This document shows positions 26,235 to 34,173 of a stretch of 64,000 nucleotides of DNA, one piece after another. The notes beneath the pieces were generated by a model that was not told where the DNA came from, did not search any database, and saw only the letters and a program-made list of their open reading frames with translations. The first letter of the stretch is position 1. Each line of letters begins with the position of its first letter. Location of the stretch: contig NZ_FOHX01000025.1 of the NCBI RefSeq assembly GCF_900111685.1, positions 1 to 64,000 on the forward strand, read 5' to 3'. Both the position numbers and the translations under genes were made by a program. Source of the stretch: Nonomuraea wenchangensis. GTDB lineage: Bacteria > Actinomycetota > Actinomycetes > Streptosporangiales > Streptosporangiaceae.

Positions 26235-26294
26235 TTGTTGCGGACCGCCGGTCCGCTTATGCTAGCGTGCGTAGCCATCCGGACCGACGGTCCG
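26235..26294 (+). promoter_or_regulatory. Promoter flanked by twin TetR operators
   Basis: Operator 1 is GCGGACC-GCC-GGTCCGC (26240-26256) and operator 2 is CGGACC-GAC-GGTCCG (26280-26294). A promoter for the oxidoreductase fits: TTGTTG (26235-26240), 17 bases, TATGCT (26258-26263). Operator 1 fills the spacer and operator 2 lies just after the start of transcription, so binding would block the promoter. Confidence 0.8.
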
Positions 26295-26327
26295 ATTAAC
26301 TTTCCTCACCAAGGAGACAGCCCGACC

Positions 26328-27257
26328 ATGCGCGCTCTCGTCGCCGACCCCGGCACTCCCGGCGCCCTGCGCCTCGGCACCGCGCCCGAGCCGGAGCCCG
26401 GCCCCGGCCGGCTCGTGCTCGACGTCCACCACGTCTCGCTCAACCGCGGCGAGGTCATCGGCGCCGCCGGCCGCCCGCCCGGCACCGTCCACGGGTTCGA
26501 CGCGGCCGGGACCGTCCGCGAGGCCGCGACGGACGGCGCCGGCCCGCCCGCCGGCACCAGAGTGGTGGCGTTCGGGGAGGGGGCGTGGGCGCAGCGGATG
26601 GCGGTGGACGTCACGGCCGTGGCCGCCGTCCCCGACGGCGTGGACCTGGCCGCCGCCGCCGCGCTCCCGATGGCCGGCCTGACCGCGCTGCGCACCCTGC
26701 GCACCCGTCCCATCCTCGGCCGCCGCGTGCTCGTCACCGGCGCGGCGGGCGGCGTCGGCCGCTACGCGGTACAGCTCGCCGCACTCGGCGGCGCCCACGT
26801 CATCGCCTCGGTCGGCTCGCCGGCCCGCGCCGCCGGCCTGGCCGAACTCGGCGCGGCCGAGGTCGTGATCGGCCTGGACGGCGTCGGCGAGCCCGTGGAC
26901 CTGATCCTCGACAACGTCGGCGGCCCCCAGCTCGCCGCCGCCTGGCGACTGCTCGCGCCCGGCGGCGACATCCAGGCCATCGGCTGGGCCTCGGGCGAGC
27001 CCGCCGTCCTCGCGCCGTACTCGCTGTTCTCGCTCGGCCCGGCGAGGACGATGAGCACGTTCGGCGACGTACGCGAGCCAGGACCGGACCTCGCCACGCT
27101 GCTCGCGCTCGTGGCGTCGGGCCGGTTGTCGCCGGAGGTGGGCTGGCGGGGGCCCTGGGACCGGGTCGGCGAGGCCGCCGCGGCCCTGCTGGAGCGCCGG
27201 GTCGCGGGAAAGGCCGTCCTGGACGTCACCCCGGCGCCGGACGGGACGGCCCCCTAG
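26328..27257 (+). CDS. Zinc-type alcohol dehydrogenase-like quinone oxidoreductase (MDR family)
   Basis: A 309-residue medium-chain dehydrogenase/reductase, NAD(P)H-dependent. The N-terminal GroES-like fold is visible (LVLDVHHVSLNRGEVIGAAG, HGFDAAGTV). It lacks the Cys/His zinc ligands of true alcohol dehydrogenases, as in quinone oxidoreductases and enoyl reductases. The Rossmann part has VLVTGAAGGVGRYAVQLAAL, with the AAGGVG cofactor loop. ATG at 26328 follows AAGGAG by 11 bases. It is divergent from, and almost certainly regulated by, the TetR gene next to it; the inducing compound and natural substrate are unknown. It ends 15 bases from the convergent tmsB-like gene. Confidence 0.9.
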   Translation: MRALVADPGTPGALRLGTAPEPEPGPGRLVLDVHHVSLNRGEVIGAAGRPPGTVHGFDAAGTVREAATDGAGPPAGTRVVAFGEGAWAQRMAVDVTAVAAVPDGVDLAAAAALPMAGLTALRTLRTRPILGRRVLVTGAAGGVGRYAVQLAALGGAHVIASVGSPARAAGLAELGAAEVVIGLDGVGEPVDLILDNVGGPQLAAAWRLLAPGGDIQAIGWASGEPAVLAPYSLFSLGPARTMSTFGDVREPGPDLATLLALVASGRLSPEVGWRGPWDRVGEAAAALLERRVAGKAVLDVTPAPDGTAP

Positions 27258-27272
27258 CCGCGGGCGGGAAGG

Positions 27273-28532
27273 TCAGGGCCAGTCGCGGGCCGGGCGCAGC
27301 GGCACGCCGGAGCGGCCGTGCTCGTCCAGCTTGACCGCCAGCACCTGGTGGAGCTGGACCTTGTTGCGCTCGAAGCCCACGATGCAGCCGGCCATGTAGA
27401 GCGCCCAGACGCGGGCGGTGCCCATGCCGACCTCCTGGACCGCCTCGTCCCAGTTGGCGTCGAGGTTGTCGCACCAGTGGCGGAGGGTCTTGGCGTAGTG
27501 CTCGCGGAGGTTCTCCTCGTGGCGGATCTCGAAGCCGAGGTCCTCCATCTCGCGGATCAGCCAGCCCACCGACTCCAGCTCGCCGTCGGGGAAGACGTAG
27601 CGGTTGATGAAGCCGCCTTTGTTGAAGGTCTTCTCCTTGCCCGTCGGGCGCGTGATGCAGTGGTTGAGCAGCCGGCCGCCCGGCTTGAGCTTGCCGTACA
27701 GGAACGCGAAGTACGCCGGCAGGTTGTCCTTGCCGATGTGCTCGGTCAGGCCGATGGAGCTGACCGCGTCGAAACCGGTCTCACGGACGTCGCGGTAGTC
27801 CATGAAACGGACCTCGGCGAGGTCCTGCAGCCCCTCGTCGGCGATGGCCTTCTGCGCCCACTCGGCCTGCTGCTTGCTCAGCGTGACGCCGAGCGCCTTG
27901 ACGCCGTAGTGCTTGGCGGCGTGGATGACCATGCCGCCCCAGCCGCAGCCGACGTCGAGCAGGCGCATGCCCTCCTTGAGGCCGAGCTTGCGCGCCACCA
28001 GGTCGAACTTGGCGAACTGGGCCTCCTCCAGCGAGGAGTCCTCCTCGGGAAAGGCCGCGCACGTGTAGGCCATCGACGGGCCGAGCACCCACCGGTAGAA
28101 CCGGTTGGAGACGTCATAGTGGTGGTGGATGGCCTCGGCGTCGCGCTGCTTGGCATGCCGGGAGCCCAGCCTGGCCAGCGTGCTCTGCCGCATCTCCTGC
28201 GGCGGCGGCGGGACCCGCATGAGCAGCGGCTTGACCCCGAGCGCCCGCACCGCGGCGACCTTCTCGGCGGTGGACAGATCGTTGGTGGTGATGTTCCACA
28301 TGCGGTCGAGCAGGGTGTACATGTCGCCGTGCACGTCCATGTGGCCGGAGACGTACGCCCGCGCCAGGCCCAGTTCCCCCGGGGCCTGCGCCAGGTAGGC
28401 CACCGCGATCGGTGACTTGACCTCGAGTGCGAGGTCGGCCGCGTCCGGCCCCGCCTTGCTGCCGTCGTAGGCCATGAACGCGATGTTGGCGTCCTTGCCG
28501 ACGATCTTCTCAAAGATGGTTGCGAGAGCCAT
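27273..28532 (-). CDS. tmsB: Cyclopropane-fatty-acid-synthase-family methyltransferase (TmsB-like)
   Basis: A 419-residue SAM-dependent methyltransferase of the CFA synthase family. It has EAIHHHYDVSNRFYRWVLG, MAYTCAAFPEED, motif I LLDVGCGWGGMVIHAA, and SSIGLTEHIGKDNLPAYF. In mycobacteria and relatives the enzyme paired with an FAD reductase methylates oleoyl phospholipids to 10-methylene-stearoyl chains. ATG at 28532 follows GGAAGGTGAG. Only four bases separate it from the upstream flavoenzyme gene, so the two form an operon in the tmsA-tmsB order. The product 10-methyl-octadecanoate (tuberculostearate) is a known marker lipid of several actinomycete families. A plain cyclopropane synthase cannot be excluded from sequence alone. 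Confidence 0.88.
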   Translation of the reverse strand: MALATIFEKIVGKDANIAFMAYDGSKAGPDAADLALEVKSPIAVAYLAQAPGELGLARAYVSGHMDVHGDMYTLLDRMWNITTNDLSTAEKVAAVRALGVKPLLMRVPPPPQEMRQSTLARLGSRHAKQRDAEAIHHHYDVSNRFYRWVLGPSMAYTCAAFPEEDSSLEEAQFAKFDLVARKLGLKEGMRLLDVGCGWGGMVIHAAKHYGVKALGVTLSKQQAEWAQKAIADEGLQDLAEVRFMDYRDVRETGFDAVSSIGLTEHIGKDNLPAYFAFLYGKLKPGGRLLNHCITRPTGKEKTFNKGGFINRYVFPDGELESVGWLIREMEDLGFEIRHEENLREHYAKTLRHWCDNLDANWDEAVQEVGMGTARVWALYMAGCIVGFERNKVQLHQVLAVKLDEHGRSGVPLRPARDWP

Positions 28533-28536
28533 CGAC

Positions 28537-29898
28537 TCACCTTCCCCGCACACACTTGTCGTACAGGTCCAGCAGGCGTCCGTTCGGGTCGTACTCCTGC
28601 TTGACCGGCCAGTAGGCGTCGCCGTTGTACAACTGCCAGAACTGCTCAGGGTCGTAGAAGGACGTCGAGTAGAGCGACTTGTGGCCGTCGAGATCGTGCA
28701 CCGCGTTCTCGATCAGCCGGTTGTAGTAACCGTCGAACTGTCCCCGTGGCAGCGGCACCATACCCCAGAAGCCGAAGTTGACATACAGCCGCCCCGGCTC
28801 CAGTGGATAGAGCGGCCATCGGGAGCCGGCCCGGAGCGGGCACATCCACACCGGGGTCATGCCCACCTTGTCGTGGAAGAACTCCAGGAACTCCGCGCCC
28901 CGCTCGACGGGCGTCTCGACGTCCTGGATGACCGACTCGTGGACGGGCTGGTCGCGCCAGCGGTCGACGCGGGCGGTCACGCCGTATCTCCGGTCGAGCG
29001 CGACCAGGCGGCGGTAGACGTCGGAGCGCATCCATCGGCGCGGCATGAGCGAGCGGACCACGGGCTGCTGCACGCCGAAGGCGCGCGAGCACCAGAACCA
29101 GTCGGTGTCCCAGCGCCAGAGGTAGTCGTGGATGGTCAGCCAGTCGCGGTTGCGCTGCCTGATCGACTGGTAGTAGATGCGCATGCCGGTGTAGTCGGAG
29201 ACGTAGGGCGCGCGCTCGGCGAAGCGGCCGAGGGTGATGTACATCTCGCCGGGGTCGAAGAAGACGCCGTCCACGAAGTCGACCCGCTCGCCGTCGTGGA
29301 CCATGCTCTCGCAGATCTCCTGCATCGCGAGCATGCACTTGGCGGCGTCGGTGAACCTGACGTGGGTGAGATGCACGTACGGCTGGACCTTGCGGAGCTT
29401 GATCCTGATGCGCAGGGCGTAGCCGAGCGTGCCGTAGGAGTTGGGGAAGGAGCGGAACAGCTCGCGGTGCTCGTTGTCCTCGCGCGCGACGATCACCCGC
29501 CCGTCGCCGGTGAGGATCTCCAGCTCCTCGACCGACTCGTGGGGCAGGCCGTCCCTGAAGCTGGTCGACTCGATGCCGAGGCCGGTGACCGCGCCGCCGA
29601 GCGTGATGGTCTTGAGCTGAGGCACGACGTACGGCATGAGCCCGTGCGGCAGGGTGGCCTCGACCAGGTGCTCGTAGGTGGTCATGCCCTGGACCTCGGC
29701 CGTCATGGTCTCGGGGTCCACGCTGATGACCTCGTCGAGGTCGCGTGCCGACAGCTTCGCGGTGCGGGCGGAGTCGCGGAACCTGAAGAGGTTCGACGTC
29801 GACTTGGCCAGCCGGGGCGCCGCGCCGCCGGGGATCTCCGCGTACGACTGCCTGATCTGCTCTACTGCCCGTCGGTGTGTCGACATCGTCGTCGTCAC
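28537..29898 (-). CDS. tmsA: FAD-binding oxidoreductase (TmsA-like, 10-methylene fatty-acid reductase)
   Basis: A 453-residue flavoprotein with a PCMH/FAD_binding_4 domain. MTAEVQGMTTYEHLVEATL, PQLKTITLGGAVTGLGIESTS and ILTGDGRVIVA form the FAD site, resembling DIMINUTO/24-dehydrocholesterol reductases. The C-terminal half holds many aromatic residues (WRWDTDWFWCSRAFG, LYVNFGFWGMVPLPRG). In tms systems this enzyme reduces the 10-methylene intermediate to the 10-methyl lipid. GTG at 29898 is chosen because AAGGGGG lies seven bases upstream; a longer open frame to 30045 enters the IS element. First gene of the operon with the CFA-type methyltransferase. A broken tnpB element starts about 110 bases upstream and may have altered the promoter. 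Confidence 0.87.
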   Translation of the reverse strand: MTTTMSTHRRAVEQIRQSYAEIPGGAAPRLAKSTSNLFRFRDSARTAKLSARDLDEVISVDPETMTAEVQGMTTYEHLVEATLPHGLMPYVVPQLKTITLGGAVTGLGIESTSFRDGLPHESVEELEILTGDGRVIVAREDNEHRELFRSFPNSYGTLGYALRIRIKLRKVQPYVHLTHVRFTDAAKCMLAMQEICESMVHDGERVDFVDGVFFDPGEMYITLGRFAERAPYVSDYTGMRIYYQSIRQRNRDWLTIHDYLWRWDTDWFWCSRAFGVQQPVVRSLMPRRWMRSDVYRRLVALDRRYGVTARVDRWRDQPVHESVIQDVETPVERGAEFLEFFHDKVGMTPVWMCPLRAGSRWPLYPLEPGRLYVNFGFWGMVPLPRGQFDGYYNRLIENAVHDLDGHKSLYSTSFYDPEQFWQLYNGDAYWPVKQEYDPNGRLLDLYDKCVRGR

Positions 29899-30008
29899 CA
29901 AAGCACCCCCTTGAGCTGGTAGAGATCGTCCGTCAGCACGGTATCTCCCGCTAGCGGCTCGGACCAGACCGGGGTCGTTAAAGACACGAAAACTGTTTAT
30001 CGTGCCAG

Positions 30009-31290
30009 TTGACATCCTCCCCCGCCCGAAGGCGAGGAATTCCAACCTTTCCTACGCCGCCGAGGGGAGGTCGGGTTGAGGTTCGCGGTTCACCGGCCCG
30101 CCTGATGGCAGGCCTCCCCGCGCAGTGACCGCATGCCCTGCGGCCGTGTCCCGCATGTTCTTGGCCGCGTTGACGTCGGCGTTGTCCCGATGCCCGCAGG
30201 CGACGCAGTCCCGACTGCCCGCAGGCGACGCACAGGAAGAGGGCTTGGCTCTCGCGGCTCTCGCTGGCGACGTGCTTGCAGGCGTTGCAGGTCTGCGACG
30301 TGTGACGCGGGTTGATCTTCTGGACGCGGCCGGGGGCCTTTTGCTCCAGCCGTTGCACGAGCCGTCCCCATCCGGCGGCGAGGATGCCCCGGTTGAGCCC
30401 GGCCTTCTGGCGCACGTTACGGCCCGGAGCTTCGAGCGTCCCTCTGGCCGTCCGGGTCATGCTACGGATCTTGAGGTCTTCGACGGCGATCACGTCGAAC
30501 CGGCGGGCCAGGTCCGTGCTGGTCTTCTCCGCCCAGTCCTTGCGCCGGTCGGCCTCGCGGGCTTTCAGCCGGGCGATGGCGGTCTTGACCTTGGCCCGGC
30601 GGTTGGAGCCGCGCTTGGCCCGTGCGAGCTTGCGCAGCAGCCGCCCAAGGCGCGCCTTTTCGGTGTCGCGCAGGCCGCGGACGGTCAGCAGCTCGCCGGT
30701 GGACAGGGCGGCGCTGACGGTGACGCCCCGGTCCACGCCGACGACCTGGCCGGTGCCGGGCCCGGTGATCGGCTCCGGAACGGCGGCGAAGGCGAGATGC
30801 CAGCGTCCGGCACGGTCCCGGGTGACGCGGTAGGACTTGGCCCCGCCGGGGACGGCGCGGGACCAGCGGAACCGTACCCAGCCGACCTTGGGGATCTTCA
30901 CCTCGCCGACGTTGCGCGACAGGCGGCGCACGTCGCCCGTCTTGACCGCGACGATGCGGAAGCCTTCGGTCTGGCCGCGTTTGCGCCAGGTCGGCCGCCG
31001 GTGGGTGCCGCCGAAGAAGTTCGCCATGGCCTGGGCGAAGTCCTTGAGCGCCTGCTGCTGCACGACGACCGAACCGGCGGCCAGCCACGGGCTCGCAGCG
31101 CGGGCTTCGGTGAGCTGGCGGCACTGCTCGGCGAATCCCGGCGCGCTCTTGCGGCCCGGTTTCCAGTGCGCGTGCTGCTCGACGGCGAGGTTCCACACGT
31201 ACCGAGCGTGCGCGCAGTGCTCCGCCAGCGCCGCCTCCTGGGCGGGTGCGGGCTGGAGCCGGAAGCGTGACACAGAGTCACGTTACCATC
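30009..31290 (-). mobile_element. IS200/IS605-type (IS1341/TnpB-only) element, degraded; left end uncertain
   Basis: The right end, in the tnpB direction, is a typical hairpin with tail: CCTCGCCTTCGGGCGGGG then GAGGATGTCAA, ending near 30009. This kind of end also forms the 3' part of the omega/re-RNA in active elements. No tnpA (Y1 transposase) is present. The left boundary cannot be fixed from the sequence; it lies between the tnpB start and the divergent RHH ORF. It sits upstream of the tmsA-like gene. Confidence 0.65.
30052..31273 (-). pseudogene. tnpB: tnpB (RNA-guided nuclease/transposase B) disrupted by a 25-bp duplication
   Basis: The first about 350 residues are normal TnpB: start FRLQPAPAQEAALAEHCAHA, RuvC-I Asp in VVGVDRGVTVSAAL, RuvC-II Glu in VIAVEDLKI, and the zinc finger CNACKHV...CVAC. 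Then a tandem duplication (30184-30207 and 30208-30232, 24 and 25 bases) shifts the frame. The RuvC-III segment DNADVNAAKN and the normal stop (30052-30054) are therefore out of frame, and the shifted frame runs on to 29978. The protein would lack the third catalytic carboxylate, so no nuclease activity is expected. Its GTG start at 31273 is divergent from a ribbon-helix-helix ORF. An RNA from the right end could still be made. Confidence 0.85.
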
Positions 31291-31323
31291 ACAGAAATGG
31301 CATGCGGCGGCTATTCTGCCGAG

Positions 31324-31791
31324 ATGAGACAGATCACGCTGCGGCTTCCCGACGATCTCCACGCACGGCTGAAGGAGCTGGCTGAGCAGGAGCACCGATC
31401 CTTGCACGCGCAGGTGCTGCACATTGTGGAACAGGCTGTCCCGGCTACGCCGGGCCATCCCCCAGCGGGACCACGCCCATTCCTACCCCGCCTGAAGGCC
31501 ATGGCATCCTGGCGGTCTCCGGTGAATCGGTTATCGGGTAGTCGTACCGAAAGACTTCCTGCGGACCGTAGGCGGCAGGCCGTTCACCACGCCGGTCAGT
31601 TCGCGGCCTTCGACGGCGGCGAGGAGGTTGTCCACGACGGCGGTCAGCAGCCGGCCGCTCGCCTCGGGCGTGACGCCCGCGACATGCGGGCTGAGCAGCA
31701 CGTTCGGCAGCTCGCGCAGGGGGTCGCCGGGCGGCGGCGGCTCGGTCTCGAAGACGTCCAGCGCGGCTCCGGCCAGGTGGCCCGAGCGTAG
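31324..31791 (+). CDS. Ribbon-helix-helix (Arc/CopG-like) protein, probably truncated at its 3' end
   Basis: The first about 45 residues are a clear RHH DNA-binding fold: MRQITLRLPDDLHARLKELA then EQEHRSLHAQVLHIVEQAV. Such proteins are usually 50-80 residues long, antitoxins or small regulators. Here no stop follows; the frame continues as unlikely Arg-rich sequence antisense to the dehydrogenase gene and ends at 31791, so the natural 3' end seems lost near 31440-31480. ATG at 31324 is six bases after TATTCT, a leaderless layout. No toxin gene is adjacent. Its position divergent from tnpB suggests it belonged to the mobile element or its target. Confidence 0.5.
   Translation: MRQITLRLPDDLHARLKELAEQEHRSLHAQVLHIVEQAVPATPGHPPAGPRPFLPRLKAMASWRSPVNRLSGSRTERLPADRRRQAVHHAGQFAAFDGGEEVVHDGGQQPAARLGRDARDMRAEQHVRQLAQGVAGRRRLGLEDVQRGSGQVARA
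31478..31509 (-). repeat. Possible remnant of a second IS200/IS605-type right end
   Basis: On the minus strand GCCTTCAGGCGGGG followed by TAGGAATG resembles the hairpin and tail at the tnpB right end (GCCTTCGGGCGGGG, GAGGATG). It lies where the RHH ORF loses its homology and just after the dehydrogenase stop. The match is short, so this is tentative. Confidence 0.35.
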
Positions 31792-32514
31792 CGCCCGCAC
31801 CAGCGCCGCCTGGTCGACGACCTCGCCGCGGGCGGCGTTGACGAGCAGCGCGCCGGGCTTCATCAGGGCCGGGTCGATGAGGCGCGTGGTCTCCTCCGAC
31901 AGCGCGATGACGACCACCACGACGTCGCTGCCCGCCAGGAGCGCGCCGAGATCCTGGTAGGCGGGGTCCTCGCGAGGGGTGCGGGTCCAGAAGCGCACCT
32001 CGCAGCCGAGCGCGCGGAACAACTCGGCGCAGGCCACGCCGATGGGGCCGTGGCCGACGACACCGACGGTCCGGCCGCGCAGCTCGTACGGCCGCAGGCT
32101 CTGCTGCGGCCACTCCCCGGCCCGGACCGCGGTGTCGCCCGCGACGAGCCGGCGCGCCAGCGCCAGGGCGGCGGCCAGGCACCATTCGGAGACGGCGACG
32201 GCGCTGACGCCCGGCGTGTTCGCCAGCGGCACCCCGGCGGCCGTCAGCGCGCCGAGGTCGTGGCCGTCCACGCCGACCGAGGGCTGCTGGACGAAGGCCA
32301 GCCGGGGCGCGGCGGCGACCGCCACGCCGTCGAGGACGAGCGTGCCCGTCCAGTCGCCGAGCACGATCTCGGCGTCCGGCAGCGCCGCCAGCAGCGCGTC
32401 ACGGTCGCGGGCGGCAGGCACCCGTACGTCCACCCGGTCGCCGAGCGGGGCGAGCAGGTCGCGGACGAACGCCTCGGGAAGCGGCGGCAGGGCGAGCAGG
32501 GTCCAGGGGCTCAT
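31531..32514 (-). CDS. D-isomer-specific 2-hydroxyacid dehydrogenase family protein
   Basis: A 327-residue NAD(P)-dependent dehydrogenase that interconverts 2-keto and D-2-hydroxy acids. The cofactor loop is GRTVGVVGHGPIGVACAEL (GxGxxG-like), the catalytic Arg is in NAARGEVVDQAAL, the Glu in DVFETEPPPPGDPLRELPN, and the His in LSPHVAGVT. ATG at 32514 overlaps the stop of the upstream kinase gene by 4 bp (ATGA), an unusual coupling of an enzyme to a membrane kinase. The substrate is unknown. The gene ends 20 bases before a possible IS remnant, and the RHH ORF runs antisense into it. Confidence 0.9.
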   Translation of the reverse strand: MSPWTLLALPPLPEAFVRDLLAPLGDRVDVRVPAARDRDALLAALPDAEIVLGDWTGTLVLDGVAVAAAPRLAFVQQPSVGVDGHDLGALTAAGVPLANTPGVSAVAVSEWCLAAALALARRLVAGDTAVRAGEWPQQSLRPYELRGRTVGVVGHGPIGVACAELFRALGCEVRFWTRTPREDPAYQDLGALLAGSDVVVVVIALSEETTRLIDPALMKPGALLVNAARGEVVDQAALVRALRSGHLAGAALDVFETEPPPPGDPLRELPNVLLSPHVAGVTPEASGRLLTAVVDNLLAAVEGRELTGVVNGLPPTVRRKSFGTTTR

Positions 32515-34055
32515 GCCCCCACCGTAAAGCTGTTGATCACCTGCCGCATCAGCCGCTGGCTGCGCGCCCACTGGCCCTCCGCGACCGTCCAGGACAGGAC
32601 GTAGGCCGTGTCGCCCACGACCACGGCCCTGCGCAGCTCGCGGTAGCGGGCGCCGGGCGTGATCCAGGGCGCGCCGCCCTCGGCGCCCGCCGTGTAGGTG
32701 ACCTCCCACTCCAGCGCCTTGACGCCCTGGTGGTCGACCGTGCGGCGGCCCCGGGTGACGACGTCCTCGGCGCTCTGCCGCAGCTCGTCACGGGTGGTGA
32801 TCATCAGCTCGGAGGGGTCGGTGCTGCTGTAGACGGCCTGCACGCCGAAGTGGGCGCCCCGGTCGCGGCGCGTCCACTCGGTGTACGCCTCCCGCCGCGC
32901 CCCCCGCCAGCCGTAGGGCCGCAGGATCGACCAGCCGTCGGGCGAGCGCCAGGCCCGTACGAGCGGCGCCGCCACCCGCGTGACGCTCGGCCTGGGCGTC
33001 GGGGTCACGCTGGGCGTGGGCGTGGCCGACTCCGGGACGGGGGTGAGCGGGGCGGTCGCGGCGGCGGGCGCGGCACTGGCGCGCGGCGCCCCCTCGGCGG
33101 GCGTGGCGAACCTGAAGTAGCCGAACGTCCCCGCGCCGATCACCACGACGGCGACCGTGGCCGCCGCGAGCAGGGTCCGGCCCCGTCCGCCGCCCCCGCG
33201 CCGGGGCTCGTCGGCGTCGTCGTAGGCGGGGCGGGAGGTGGCGGCGAGCTCGGTCAGCAGCCGGTCGGCCTCCTCGGCGCTCAGCCGGTGCTCCGGCTCC
33301 TTCTGCAGCAGGCCGCGGAGCACCGGGTGCATGGCGGGCGGGATGCGCCGGTAGTCGGGCTCCTCGTTGAGCAGCGCGTTGAGCGTGGCCATGGCCTCGC
33401 CCCGCTCGAACGGCGAGCGGCCCACCAGGCAGGCGTACAGCGTCGCGCCGAGCGACCACAGGTCGGAGGCCGGCCCCGCCGCGTCGGCGCGCACCCGTTC
33501 GGGGGCGAGGAAGCTGGGGGAGCCGGTGACCATGCCGGTGCGGGTGAGCGAGGCGTCGCCCTCGACCGTGGCGATGCCGAAGTCGGTGAGCACCGCCCGG
33601 CCGTCCTCGGTCATGAGGATGTTGCTCGGTTTGACGTCCCGGTGCAGGATGCCGGCCTCGTGCGCGGCGCGCAGCGCCGACAGCACCTGGCGGCCGACGT
33701 CGGCGGCCTCACGGATCGGCAGCGCGCCGGTGCCGAGCACCACCTGCTCGATCGTGGGGCAGCTCAGCAGCTCCATCACGATCCAGGGCCGGCCGCCCTC
33801 CTCGACGACGTCGTAGACGGCGACGACGCCGGGATGGTTGAGCTTGGCCGCGGTGCGGGCCTCGCGGACGGTGCGCATGAGCTGACGTTCCCGGTCGCCG
33901 GCCGGCAGCCCTTCGGGCAGGACGACTTCCTTGATGGCCACCTGACGGTTGAGGAGCGTGTCCCGGCCTTCCCAGACCACGCCCATCCCCCCGCGGCCCA
34001 GCTCGCGCACTAACTCGTAGCGCCTGGCGATGAGCCGGTTGCTATCCGATACCAT
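32511..34055 (-). CDS. Membrane-anchored Ser/Thr protein kinase (PknB type)
   Basis: A 514-residue Hanks-type kinase. Residues 13-270 form the kinase domain: glycine loop GRGGMGVVW, ATP Lys42 in VAIKEV, catalytic HRDVKPSN (Asp140), DFG Asp158 and the activation loop GTGSPSF-like region. A basic juxtamembrane stretch leads to one membrane helix (about 293-314). A Pro/Thr/Ala-rich linker and an outer domain follow (SPDGWSILRPYGWRG, later VVGDTAYVLSWTV) that does not look like PASTA repeats. ATG at 34055 has AGGGGAC upstream. It is divergent from the CoA-transferase gene and coupled to the downstream dehydrogenase. The extracellular signal is unknown. Confidence 0.94.
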   Translation of the reverse strand: MVSDSNRLIARRYELVRELGRGGMGVVWEGRDTLLNRQVAIKEVVLPEGLPAGDRERQLMRTVREARTAAKLNHPGVVAVYDVVEEGGRPWIVMELLSCPTIEQVVLGTGALPIREAADVGRQVLSALRAAHEAGILHRDVKPSNILMTEDGRAVLTDFGIATVEGDASLTRTGMVTGSPSFLAPERVRADAAGPASDLWSLGATLYACLVGRSPFERGEAMATLNALLNEEPDYRRIPPAMHPVLRGLLQKEPEHRLSAEEADRLLTELAATSRPAYDDADEPRRGGGGRGRTLLAAATVAVVVIGAGTFGYFRFATPAEGAPRASAAPAAATAPLTPVPESATPTPSVTPTPRPSVTRVAAPLVRAWRSPDGWSILRPYGWRGARREAYTEWTRRDRGAHFGVQAVYSSTDPSELMITTRDELRQSAEDVVTRGRRTVDHQGVKALEWEVTYTAGAEGGAPWITPGARYRELRRAVVVGDTAYVLSWTVAEGQWARSQRLMRQVINSFTVGA

Positions 34056-34173
34056 GTCCGTCCCCTGTAGACCACCACGAACAGTGGGCAAGTTTCCCAT
34101 ACCTGATGGGCGTGCGAGGGAAGCTCGCGAAGCCTGCTTGCACCAGATGACCGAATGTTGTTCTACTGTGGGT

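Noticed and set aside
34030-34173. Upstream in-frame extension of the CoA-transferase
   Set aside because: Adds 48 residues without family similarity and overlaps the divergent kinase start.
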